From: Nocardia shimofusensis NBRC 100134 | Lineage (GTDB): Bacteria > Actinomycetota > Actinomycetes > Mycobacteriales > Mycobacteriaceae | Reading direction: 5' to 3' | Length of the DNA: 64,000 nt | Assembly (NCBI RefSeq): GCF_001613125.1 | Contig: NZ_BDBT01000001.1 | Span: forward strand, 248,001 to 312,000 | Shown here: positions 51,048 to 58,240 of the stretch, in pieces | Layout: every line of letters starts with the position of its first letter | Numbering within the stretch: position 1 is the first letter of the stretch | Notes under the pieces: model-generated | What the model saw: the letters and a program-made list of their open reading frames with translations, nothing else | The model's database searches: none | Told to the model about the DNA's origin: nothing | Program-made: the position numbers and the translations under genes

Positions 51048-51500
51048 CTACTGACGGCGGGCTTCGATCGAGAAAGAAATCTCGACCATCTGGTTGAGCG
51101 GATCGAGGTCGGGCACCTCCGTCAGACCGCGGCTGCGCCGCAGGATCGGCGGATGGAACTTCGGGTCGTCGGCCTCGATCTCCTCGGCGTAGTCGACGAG
51201 CACACCGTTGACTCGGCTCGCAGGTGCGTTCAGCACGGCCGTACGCAATTGGATGGCGAGCTGCTGCGCCTGGCCCCGGGTGGTGCCGATGGCGACGACG
51301 CTCATCTTCGCTTTGTAGGTGATGGCGTTGATGTCCAGCGTTCCGCCGGATGTGCGCACCCAGACCAGCGGCAACGCCGACTGCAGGGCCTGTGAGGTGG
51401 CGGGCAGGGTGGTGACCGTGGTGGCGATCGGGGTGAACAGGTCGACCAGGAACTGCTCGAAATCGGGGAACTCCCCCGCCACGGGGTAGGGGGTGGTCAT
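51048..51500 (-). CDS. Tail terminator-like protein
   Basis: 150 residues. PYPVAGEFPDFEQFLVDLF, LVWVRTSGGTLDINAITYKAKMSVVAIGTTRGQAQQLAIQLRTAVLNAP and RRSRGLTEVPDLDPLNQMVEISFSIEARR follow the alpha-beta pattern of tail terminator proteins that cap the tube. In a complete phage this protein joins the tail to the head; head genes were not found. It overlaps the upstream small gene by 4 bases. Confidence 0.7.
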   Translation of the reverse strand: MTTPYPVAGEFPDFEQFLVDLFTPIATTVTTLPATSQALQSALPLVWVRTSGGTLDINAITYKAKMSVVAIGTTRGQAQQLAIQLRTAVLNAPASRVNGVLVDYAEEIEADDPKFHPPILRRSRGLTEVPDLDPLNQMVEISFSIEARRQ

Positions 51501-51730
51501 TCCACCGCTTCCGTTGCCTGCCCGACCGAGACGACGGCTTCGAGGGAACCGCCGGTCGGCACGGGCTGAGGCAGCGCCTCGTCGACCTTCATGGCCACGC
51601 CCTGGGCGAGATTGAACAGCACATCGAGGTCGGCTCTCAGCATCGCCAGGCGCGAGACGACCGCCTTGGTTTCGGCGTCGACCTGCTCGGCGAGACCGGG
51701 GGATTGAGAGGATACGGCTGGGGTGGTCAC
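51497..51730 (-). CDS. Small tail-operon protein, helical
   Basis: 77 residues, GTG start after GGAGAAG. TKAVVSRLAMLRADLDVLFNLAQGVAMKVDEAL is a helical hairpin; the ends are polar. No family recognised. It is coupled to the terminator-like gene. Confidence 0.5.
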   Translation of the reverse strand: MTTPAVSSQSPGLAEQVDAETKAVVSRLAMLRADLDVLFNLAQGVAMKVDEALPQPVPTGGSLEAVVSVGQATEAVE

Positions 51731-51815
51731 TGGCTTCTCCAGGAGTCGGGATCACGGATTATCCGTGGAATGGGATTCGTTCGGACAGGGCCGGACGCTG
51801 GTGAGCGTCCGGTGG

Positions 51816-52415
51816 TCACCGCAGGTGCGACAGATAGGTCAGAGCGCGGCTCTGCAACGGGTCCGTCCGTGGCAGCGCGCCATAGCCTTCGGACTTGACC
51901 ACATTGATGGTGGTGGACCGGTCTATATCGGGTCCGGTACGAAGCCGCCCTTCAGGAGTGCGCATCTTCGGCTGTGCGGCCATCGGCAGCGGGGCGATTC
52001 GGCGCAGCGACTCGGCATGTGTCGAGAATTGCTCCACAACTGTTCCGGCCATGCCGGTCAGCGCTGATGCGGCGGCGGCGCCCGCCGCGCCCACCGGTCC
52101 GGCGACGGCGCCGGCGAGTGCGCTCATGGCGGCGTCCACACCACCTGCTGCCAGCACCTGGTCTCGCGTATCGCGGTAGATGTTGTACCAGCTGTGCCAC
52201 TGGAGAAAGGGGAACAGCGAGCCCACACCGGCCGTGGACAGAATGCCGCCGTCGCTCGGGGGCGGACCATGTTCTTCCTCGACTTCGCCACCTGCGGCGA
52301 AAGCCCTCGGCGGTCGGCCGCGGCCGGACAGCAGGGCCTGGAGGACAGCCGGTCCAGTCGCCGCTTCGCCGGCGCGGGACCAGTCCGTCCCGATCGGGAT
52401 TTCAGCAGACATCAT
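51816..52415 (-). CDS. Short protein resembling a tape-measure C-terminal piece
   Basis: 199 residues. PPRAFAAGGEVEEEHGPP near residue 35-52 is the GGxV segment seen in tape-measure ends, followed by a hydrophobic Ala/Gly-rich central segment (AGGVDAAMSALAGAVAGPVG, AAASALTGMAGTVVEQ) and the closing strand STTINVVKSEGYGALPRTDP with LTYLSHLR. The last 30 residues have the form of phage tape-measure C-termini. It lies upstream of the tail tube genes, where a portal or capsid would sit in a normal phage. Function uncertain. Confidence 0.45.
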   Translation of the reverse strand: MMSAEIPIGTDWSRAGEAATGPAVLQALLSGRGRPPRAFAAGGEVEEEHGPPPSDGGILSTAGVGSLFPFLQWHSWYNIYRDTRDQVLAAGGVDAAMSALAGAVAGPVGAAGAAAASALTGMAGTVVEQFSTHAESLRRIAPLPMAAQPKMRTPEGRLRTGPDIDRSTTINVVKSEGYGALPRTDPLQSRALTYLSHLR

Positions 52416-52493
52416 CGACCATCCATCGGAGTTCTCCGTTCAGTGATTTCGTTTGCGCGGCTCGAGGCCGGGACGCGTCCCGGCGTCCGGGAC

Positions 52494-52571
52494 TCACACG
52501 CCGAGAAGGGGCCGAACCAGCGGCGCGACATGGCAGAAGAGTTCGAGCAGGGTGAAGGCGAGAGCAAGCAC
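52494..52571 (-). CDS. 25-residue hydrophobic peptide with strong ribosome binding site
   Basis: GTG start 5 bases after AAAGGAGGTGACCCC. The peptide VLALAFTLLELFCHVAPLV plus a short tail is almost entirely hydrophobic. Too short for homology; it could be a single-pass membrane peptide or leader of the tail operon. The near-perfect Shine-Dalgarno sequence is the main support. Confidence 0.4.
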   Translation of the reverse strand: MLALAFTLLELFCHVAPLVRPLLGV

Positions 52572-52597
52572 GGGGTCACCTCCTTTCAGAAGTCGAG

Positions 52598-53040
52598 CGC
52601 CCCGCCCCCGGCGTAGCAGTACCGGGGGCGGGGCGTGGACGCCCTGCGGCTCGACCGTCTGCGACCGCGACGGCGGGAGATGGGAGCTCTGCGCAGGGCG
52701 GGCTTGGGGGTCGGTGGGTCGGGCGGAGATGCGGACGCCCCGTCCCCGGCCTGGAGGGGCACGCCGGGGACGGGGCGAGAAACCCGAACATGGCAGCCGT
52801 CTCGACCGCCTGGGTAACGGCGGGAGACGAATACCGGTTCGGGCGGCTGCGGCAGGCTCTGCCCGCTTGTCGATGGACACGGAGGGGTTCCGGGGACGTG
52901 CCGCAGGGTATCGGTGGAGCGATTTCGCTCCGGGTACGAACGTGGCCCCGTATCCGAATCCGGATGCCGGGGCCACAACAGCTGATGACGAATTGGGGGC
53001 AGATATTCGGCAGAGCGTCAAGACTTCGGGAAGCTCTGCC
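52598..53040 (-). other. Cluster of four hairpins in the long gap of the tail operon
   Basis: Between the phage-like small proteins and the tube genes lie four inverted repeats: 52598-52635 (14-base arms, 10-base loop), 52736-52777 (15-base arms, 12-base loop), 52942-52976 (9-base arms with an inner ATCCG/CGGAT stem) and 53009-53040 (8-base arms). No gene fits in between. They look like nested transcription or RNA-processing signals. Confidence 0.6.
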
Positions 53041-53140
53041 CGAAGGGAGACTCCGATCGTGGAGCCTGGAGCGAAGGCAAAACTGTGATCAGGGCACAGC
53101 TCTGGCGCTGCACCAATCGTCACCTAAGCACACCGAAAAG

Positions 53141-53305
53141 TCAACACCCGATCGCGAATTGATCCCGAAACTGCTGGTGAGGACACATAATTCGGTCGGC
53201 GACGACACAGCGCGGACACCGTAGGACACCCCCGTGAACGACGAATGCCGCCCACACGGTCGGGTACCGATTGGGCGGCATTCTCTTCGGATCGATGGTC
53301 GTCAT
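53141..53305 (-). CDS. Small cysteine-containing protein
   Basis: 54 residues from the ATG at 53305: MTTIDPKRMPPNRYPTVWAAF and LRCPRCVVADRIMCPHQQFRDQ. CPRC and CPH could be a zinc knuckle. Coding is suggested by the context and the coherent sequence, not by a strong ribosome binding site. Confidence 0.3.
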   Translation of the reverse strand: MTTIDPKRMPPNRYPTVWAAFVVHGGVLRCPRCVVADRIMCPHQQFRDQFAIGC

Positions 53306-53356
53306 GATCGGCTGGGCGCGCCTGGGAATCGACGGCGGAGACCGTGCCGACCGCAC

Positions 53357-54079
53357 CTAAAGCGCAGCGGCCTTTCGGATCCGGGCGTCGCCGGCCGACC
53401 TTCCCGCCCCGAGGCGGGAACGTCGCGGGTGGGCCAGATGTTGATCGAGCACCTCACCGACTACGAACATCTCCGGCCAGTCAGGGGCCCACGGTCCGGG
53501 AACGGGGCGGATCTTTCCCGCGTCGCGCAGAGTCTGTATTCGGCGCACAGTCAGGGTGCGATAGTCGCCACCGAGTTCTTTTGCCAGAGTCGCTATTCCA
53601 GAGGCATTCAGACGATGGGTGCGGGCCTGGCGCACCTTGGAGGGGTCGATGTCGACCGACGGCGTGGGTGGGCTGATGATCGAGGTGGCGGCGCGCACCG
53701 CACGGGCGATCTCCTCCGGCGCGGCCTCCACCCCCTCGGTCATGGCGAAGGCGATGATGTTCGACTCCAGCCAGCGCGCGAGTCCGGCGGTGGCGGTGGA
53801 ACCGTTGTAGCTGAGCCCGCGCTGCTCGCAGACGAGTCGAACCCAGCCGACCAGCGTTGCGTGCATATGGTCGGCGATCTGCGCGGCCGCCGGGTTGTAG
53901 GGCAGCGGCTGCTCGCCTGCCTTGCGGTGCATCCGGTAGTCCGATCGCCGACCTGTCCTCGCTTGGCCTGTTCGCGTGATCGCGAGTTCGTCGACCAGAT
54001 CGGGAATCTCACGCAGCGACTCGGCGAGATCCCGTATCGCCGATGTCGTCAGAAAGAACAGGTTATCGTCGCCGATCAC
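53357..54079 (-). CDS. Phage-like protein with C-terminal HTH-like segment
   Basis: 240 residues. RTGRRSDYRMHRKAGEQPLP with YNPAAAQIADHMHATLVGWVRL and WLESNIIAFAMTEG follow a pattern seen in early genes of actinophages. NASGIATLAKELGGDYRTLTVRRIQTLRDAGKI is a helix-turn-helix-like stretch near residue 175-205. It is coupled by ATGA overlap to the LysB gene. A DNA-binding role is possible. Confidence 0.55.
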   Translation of the reverse strand: MIGDDNLFFLTTSAIRDLAESLREIPDLVDELAITRTGQARTGRRSDYRMHRKAGEQPLPYNPAAAQIADHMHATLVGWVRLVCEQRGLSYNGSTATAGLARWLESNIIAFAMTEGVEAAPEEIARAVRAATSIISPPTPSVDIDPSKVRQARTHRLNASGIATLAKELGGDYRTLTVRRIQTLRDAGKIRPVPGPWAPDWPEMFVVGEVLDQHLAHPRRSRLGAGRSAGDARIRKAAAL

Positions 54080-54879
54080 CTGTGCCCCCTCGAATTACTG
54101 TCGCGCACTTGGGTATTGATTGTCTCGGCGAGGCGCAGCACGTGTCCGTGGCGGATGTAGTCGTCGGTGTGCCTGCCCCCGTACAGGTAGCCGCGCGCGA
54201 AGGCCACCGCGCCTGTCCAGCTCCTCCTGTGCTCGAGCGACCACCACCGTTGCATCGCGTGCCTGGTGCCCGTATCGAGGAGACTTCGGCCCCAGCGCAG
54301 CGCCGCGCCCGGGGAGGCGAGGCTGAAGTAGCCGGTGAGGTCGGCGATCGAGCGCAGCGGGTTGCCCGCGGGAAGCGCCGTGATCGGATCGCCGGGCGCG
54401 GCGGCCCAATAGGTCGGCAGGCCGGGCACATGACGTTCGCCGGCAATGCCGTAGCCCCCCGGGTCGGTGCCGACGCAGCGGCCGGACGGACGCAACGGAT
54501 CGGCGATGAGCGCACAGGCCAAGACGTTCCGGTAGGGCAGCTCGCCCCGCCCGATCTCCGCGGCGATATCGCCCGCGATGGCCGCACCCTGGGAATACCC
54601 CGCCAGCACTACGCTGCCGGTCACCTCGTCGAGAGCAGCGAGCATCGCCTGCCGTCCGGCTGCCCGGCTCTCCGTGTAGGACATCGCGCGTCCGTAGTCC
54701 GCGGGGTACTCCACGAAACGCGGCGCGAATCGGTCGGCATCGAGATGCCGGGCGAAGGCTGTGCTGATGCCGTCGCCGCGCGGGTTCCATGTCCCGCCTA
54801 GCAGCAACACGTCGATCCGGCCCGCTCCCTCGGCCATCGTTTTCTGGGTGCGAAACGCTTTCCAGGCCACGCGAATCAT
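54076..54879 (-). CDS. LysB-type mycolylarabinogalactan esterase
   Basis: 267 residues. IDVLLLGGTWNPRGDGISTA is the first strand region of the cutinase-like fold, SVVLAGYSQGAAIAGDIAAE carries the nucleophile Ser96, ACALIADPLRPSGRCVG the acid region and IRHGHVLRLAETI the histidine. LysB enzymes cut mycolic acids from arabinogalactan so that actinophages can leave mycolate-covered hosts. Its presence in the tail operon argues that particles are released by lysis, and that the host makes mycolic acids. Coupled to both neighbours. Confidence 0.78.
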   Translation of the reverse strand: MIRVAWKAFRTQKTMAEGAGRIDVLLLGGTWNPRGDGISTAFARHLDADRFAPRFVEYPADYGRAMSYTESRAAGRQAMLAALDEVTGSVVLAGYSQGAAIAGDIAAEIGRGELPYRNVLACALIADPLRPSGRCVGTDPGGYGIAGERHVPGLPTYWAAAPGDPITALPAGNPLRSIADLTGYFSLASPGAALRWGRSLLDTGTRHAMQRWWSLEHRRSWTGAVAFARGYLYGGRHTDDYIRHGHVLRLAETINTQVRDSNSRGHR

Positions 54880-55181
54880 CGAGGCCGCCTTTCCCGGGTC
54901 GTGGTCGAGGTGGCGGCGGACGGGCGACCGGCTCGGCGACGAGAAGCCACCGATCGGCGCGATACCGCGAGGGACAGGTTGGCCGGATGCGTCGCGATCG
55001 AATTCCCGAGTTCGGGCCACACCGGATTGGCGTAGCCGTAGTCGACGTAGACCATCCGGTCGTCGACGCCGGTGATCACACCGCGCTCCGTTCGGCCACG
55101 GCCGGTGTGTGATACCGGAGAGGCGAACAGCACCCGGCGCCCGATGCTTCGCCGGAATTGCTCGAGGTCGCCGGCGCTCAT
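54876..55181 (-). CDS. Small phage-operon protein
   Basis: 101 residues: DLEQFRRSIGRRVLFASPVS, RTERGVITGVDDRMVYVDYGYANPVWPELG. The second block looks like a small beta barrel (SH3/KOW-like), and the C-terminal 35 residues are basic and disordered. Start overlaps the preceding stop (ATGA). Function unknown. Confidence 0.5.
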   Translation of the reverse strand: MSAGDLEQFRRSIGRRVLFASPVSHTGRGRTERGVITGVDDRMVYVDYGYANPVWPELGNSIATHPANLSLAVSRRSVASRRRAGRPSAATSTTTRERRPR

Positions 55182-55348
55182 CGGCCGCCCCCGACATGTC
55201 GGCGAGAGTCGCCGTAGCGGGCTCGCGCATCCGCCTGCTGCCGCACCGCGACAGCGGTTGCTGAACGGTGGCCATACCAATCGAAAACTACCGGAACCCA
55301 AACATGACTTACATCACAAATCGCCACCAGCGACCCGGCCGCCGCCAT
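55178..55348 (-). CDS. Small protein linking the HTH gene to the tail operon
   Basis: 56 residues: AGSLVAICDVSHVWVPVVFD, then GHRSATAVAVRQQADARARYGDSRRHVGG. The ATG shares a base with the HTH gene stop (TGATG) and its stop overlaps the next ATG (ATGA). This tight coupling is the main evidence. Unknown function. Confidence 0.45.
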   Translation of the reverse strand: MAAAGSLVAICDVSHVWVPVVFDWYGHRSATAVAVRQQADARARYGDSRRHVGGGR

Positions 55349-55578
55349 CATCGGGGGCCACCCGGAAGCAGGTCGACAGTCCGGCAACCCAGCCTCGCGG
55401 CGATGCGCGCCAACTCCTCGAGCGTGAAGGAGCATCGCGCGGCCAAACGGTCAGCCAGAGCGTCCGCACCGATACCCAGGGGTTCCAGCAGGTCACCCGA
55501 GTCGACTCCGGCCTCCCCGAGAGCGCACCACACCCGCTCCGCAATCATGGCATCTAACCAATCCATACGGATCACCAT
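55348..55578 (-). CDS. HTH protein at the head of the tail operon
   Basis: 76 residues from the ATG at 55578. AERVWCALGEAGVDSGDLLEPLGIGADALADRLAARCSFTLEELARIAARLGCRTVDLLPG has the spacing of a XRE helix-turn-helix with the recognition helix around GADALADRLA. It is divergent from a second HTH gene at 55698, with several TCCGNNCGGA dyads between them. Likely the local repressor or activator of the tail genes. Confidence 0.6.
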   Translation of the reverse strand: MVIRMDWLDAMIAERVWCALGEAGVDSGDLLEPLGIGADALADRLAARCSFTLEELARIAARLGCRTVDLLPGGPR

Positions 55579-55580
55579 AA

Positions 55581-55710
55581 GGTCCGTTCGGACCTGTTGC
55601 AATTCCGAACGGATGTCAGCACCTCGCAAGCCATCTGCCGCCACGCCGAAGAGGACACACCGCAATGCGTTTGCCAGGTAGCCGTTCGGACCTCAGAATG
55701 GTCCGTATGG
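55581..55710. promoter_or_regulatory. Operator cluster between the divergent HTH genes
   Basis: GGTCCGTTCGGACC (55581-55594) contains TCCGTTCGGA; TCCGAACGGA (55604-55613) is its reverse complement; GCCGTTCGGA (55681-55690) matches 9 of 10. GGACC-N7-GGTCC follows at 55688-55704. Three related sites within 110 bases resemble a phage-type genetic switch. Confidence 0.65.
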
Positions 55711-55964
55711 GCGCAAAAGAGACTTCGTCGGCGATCAATCGTGCGGTGGGCAACGAGTTGCGGGCGGCACGTGCGCGGCGAGACCTCACCCGCCAGCAAC
55801 TGGCGGGACTGACGGGCCTGGCCGTCAGCACGATTCAGCGCTTCGAGAACGGCGATCGATCACCGGACATGCAACAACTGCACGCTCTCTGCAGCGCTCT
55901 CGGCATCCCTATGCGCGATTTCGTCGCACTTGCGCTTCAAGACGTCGAGCGAAAGGAGAACTGA
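55698..55964 (+). CDS. XRE-family regulator divergent from the tail operon
   Basis: 88 residues from the ATG at 55698; ATG at 55707 is possible. NELRAARARRDLTRQQLAGLTGLAVSTIQRFENGDRSPD is a canonical XRE/Cro helix-turn-helix, and MQQLHALCSALGIPMRDFVALAL is the closing helix pair. It is the likely immunity repressor of the tail-like locus, acting on the TCCGNNCGGA sites. Confidence 0.82.
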   Translation: MVRMGAKETSSAINRAVGNELRAARARRDLTRQQLAGLTGLAVSTIQRFENGDRSPDMQQLHALCSALGIPMRDFVALALQDVERKEN

Positions 55965-55978
55965 GTAGTCCGCCCAGA

Positions 55979-56218
55979 TCAGGCGCAGCGCGAACTACTC
56001 GCTTCGAGCGTCGGCCGCAGTGCCGCTTCGGCATATTGGACGACGGCCTGGATCGGATCGATATCCATTGCCCAGGAGGTCATTACGACGTCGCACAACG
56101 TGGCCGATCCATGCAATACCCGATCCGCCACATCCACACCTATTGCCGCTTCCAGCGCTGCCATAGCACCCACACCTGCTACCAGCTCCGTCACGGAGTC
56201 GATCCGGTCCACGACCAC
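55979..56218 (-). CDS. Small hypothetical protein
   Basis: 79 residues with GTG start behind GGGGAAG: VTELVAGVGAMAALEAAIGV, then DRVLHGSATLCDVVMTSWAMDIDPIQAVVQ. A helical protein with no motif known to me. It converges on the XRE gene at 55698. Confidence 0.4.
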   Translation of the reverse strand: MVVDRIDSVTELVAGVGAMAALEAAIGVDVADRVLHGSATLCDVVMTSWAMDIDPIQAVVQYAEAALRPTLEASSSRCA

Positions 56219-56677
56219 ACTTCCCCTTTTGTCTCATTGCTCACTTCGAGCGCGACTCCGTGGACCAACCGAACTCTCGTCCCAGAATCAGGCTAGTTAT
56301 ATCCCATCGGCGTTGCATAGTCTCTTCAATGTGTCTCGGCCACAGGTGTTTTGGCGGGTATCCAGCAAGGATGCCGACGGATCGGACAAGTAACTGAGAA
56401 TTCGCGAACACTGCTCATATCGGAACCGACGCCCGGCGAGAACAGAGCATTGTCGGACTTGCTCGATCACGCCACGATATCGGCGGACACCGGGGAATCC
56501 GATGGAGGCCGACCACCGCACGCAGTCGATGCGAGGGATCGTCCACATGTCGTCCATGCTGTGCCGAACCGGTTGCATACCAGCGGGAATGGGCTGCCGG
56601 CCGTCCGGGAAGAAGCCGAACAGAGCATCGGACAATCCCCTGCCTGCGATACAGCCGCGCCGAACCGACGTGCCGGA
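56219..56677. other. Intergenic region, no gene seen
   Basis: About 460 bases between the small hypothetical gene and the ATPase gene. The open frames on both strands are arginine-rich or fragmentary. It could hold a degraded gene, since the base composition is less GC-rich than the flanks. Confidence 0.4.
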
Positions 56678-57946
56678 TCAGTCGGGTCGGGGAACCTCCC
56701 ACAGCGCGCTGACCGGAACCGCGAGCATCTTCGGACCGAACGGCAGCGTTTGCGGTCCGGTATGCAAAACGATGCCGACCAGGAAGTCATCACCCAGGCG
56801 ATCGGCCAGGTGATGCAGGTGACGGAAGTCCTCGGCCCGCACAGTCGACGCGGCCTTCACCTCTATACCCACCACCTCACCGCGACGGCTCTCGAGCACC
56901 GCGTCGACTTCGACCTGGTCCTTGGTGCGGTAATGATGCATTGCGACATCGGTTTCCGACCAACCGATCTGACGGGCCAACTCCATCAGGACGAATCCCT
57001 CCAACAGCGGTCCGAGATGCCCGCCGGGACGCTGCAGACTGCGGGCGTCGGCGCCGATGATGCTCGCCGCCATACCGGCATCGACGAACGCCATTTTCGG
57101 TGTCATGGTCGCGCGGCTGCTCAGGTTCCTGGACCACGCCGGAATCCTTTTGATCAGGTATACCTCTTCGAGCAACGACAGATACCGCTTGACGGTGTTC
57201 GCACCCAAACCGAGTTCGTTGCCCAGCGCGGACGGCACCAGCAGTTGCCCGGAACGGGCCGCGAGCAGACGCACCAAGGCGCGCATCTCGGCGGTGCGCT
57301 CGATTTCGGAAAGCTGCCGCACATCGCGGGCGATCAGGTCGCCTATATAGGAGTCGAAGAATGCGCGACGACGTTTGTCCGTGGTCCGGGCGACCGCCTC
57401 GGGGAAGCCGCCGCGCACGATCCGCTCGGCATAATCAGCCCGGCGCACCTCGCTGTCGTGGCGCAGGCCGGGCCCCTGCGCGAACACGGCATCGAGGAAA
57501 CCATCAGGTGAGCCGTCGATCTCCCCTTGGGAAAAGGGCCACAGCTCGACCGTCTCCATCCGGCCGACCAAGGTGTCCGGAAGCGCCCGTAGACCGAGTA
57601 CCCGGGCTGATCCGGTGAGCAGGTACTGGCCTGGGCGAGCGTCGGCGTCGACTCGCGCCTTGATCGACAACAGCAACTCCGGTGCGCGTTGGATCTCGTC
57701 GATCACCATCAACTCGTCGGACTCCACGAATCCGTCAGGATCGCTGAGCGCGGCCTGCCGCATCAGGGCCGCATCCAGATCGCGCCACTCGGTGTCGCGG
57801 CCGGTAGCGACCAAGCGGACCAGCGTGCTCTTGCCGCTCTGCCGGGCACCGTTGATCAACACCACGCGGGTATCAGCGAGGGCATCGGCCACCGCCTTTT
57901 CCGCGTGCCGTGGCAAAGCCGGTCCGAGCCGAGTATGCACGGGCAA
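56678..57946 (-). CDS. AAA_14/DUF4143 ATP-binding protein
   Basis: 422 residues. Walker A is RVVLINGARQSGKSTLVRLV, Walker B LMVIDEIQRAPELLLSIKAR (VIDE), and sensor-like YLLTGSARVLGLRALPDTLVG follows. The C-terminal DUF4143 domain contains RDVRQLSEIERTAEMRALVRLLAARSGQLL and the nuclease-fold-like EVDAVLESRRGEVVGIEVKAA (D...ExK). These proteins are widespread and their cellular role is unclear. It is the first ordinary gene beyond the tail-like locus. Confidence 0.88.
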   Translation of the reverse strand: MPVHTRLGPALPRHAEKAVADALADTRVVLINGARQSGKSTLVRLVATGRDTEWRDLDAALMRQAALSDPDGFVESDELMVIDEIQRAPELLLSIKARVDADARPGQYLLTGSARVLGLRALPDTLVGRMETVELWPFSQGEIDGSPDGFLDAVFAQGPGLRHDSEVRRADYAERIVRGGFPEAVARTTDKRRRAFFDSYIGDLIARDVRQLSEIERTAEMRALVRLLAARSGQLLVPSALGNELGLGANTVKRYLSLLEEVYLIKRIPAWSRNLSSRATMTPKMAFVDAGMAASIIGADARSLQRPGGHLGPLLEGFVLMELARQIGWSETDVAMHHYRTKDQVEVDAVLESRRGEVVGIEVKAASTVRAEDFRHLHHLADRLGDDFLVGIVLHTGPQTLPFGPKMLAVPVSALWEVPRPD

Positions 57947-58037
57947 TACCTCACTCGTTCAGCGGAAGGTCTGGGCAAGTCACCGACAAGCGGTCTCCCA
58001 CCGCAAGATAGCAGATCAGTGGCCACGACCAGCGATT

Positions 58038-58136
58038 TGGTCGCTCTCCTTGTGGCAACATGGTCGCGTGTCGCGTGGCAATTTGGTCGCACGTGTCGTG
58101 GCGGTTTGGTCGCATGTGTCGTGGCGGTTTGGTCGC
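58038..58136. repeat. 23-bp tandem direct repeat, five units
   Basis: TGGTCGC starts at 58038, 58061, 58084, 58107 and 58130, exactly 23 bases apart. Each full unit reads TGGTCGC-N7-GTGGC-N4, with the last units nearly identical. The array lies in the 294-base gap between the ATPase gene and the DUF6572-like gene. There are no spacers, so it is not CRISPR. Confidence 0.85.
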
Positions 58137-58240
58137 TACTCGCCGCAGCAGTCGGGCGCGGCTGATTCCGGCCGGATCAATCGGTCGAGGCGCCAGAAGG
58201 ATCACCATCTTCCAGAGCTGCCTGTCCGCGCCTTCCGGCT

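Larger units (their letters stand above)
39290..55964 (-). mobile_element. Headless siphophage-tail-like locus (candidate F-type tailocin)
   Basis: Contains regulators, LysB, tail terminator, tube, frameshifted chaperones, short tape measure, Dit, Gp37-like hub, fibres, amidase and holins, in siphophage order and almost all on one strand. I found no terminase, portal, protease, capsid, integrase or attachment sequence in the window. A nuclease toxin cluster follows directly at its 3' side (36098-39109). Confidence 0.7.

Noticed and set aside
39290..55964. Complete prophage
   Set aside because: No integrase, terminase, portal or capsid gene, and no tRNA or direct repeat that could be an attachment site was seen in the window.
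58038..58136. Possible CRISPR array
   Set aside because: The units are contiguous with no unique spacers and no cas genes are nearby, so it is a tandem repeat.
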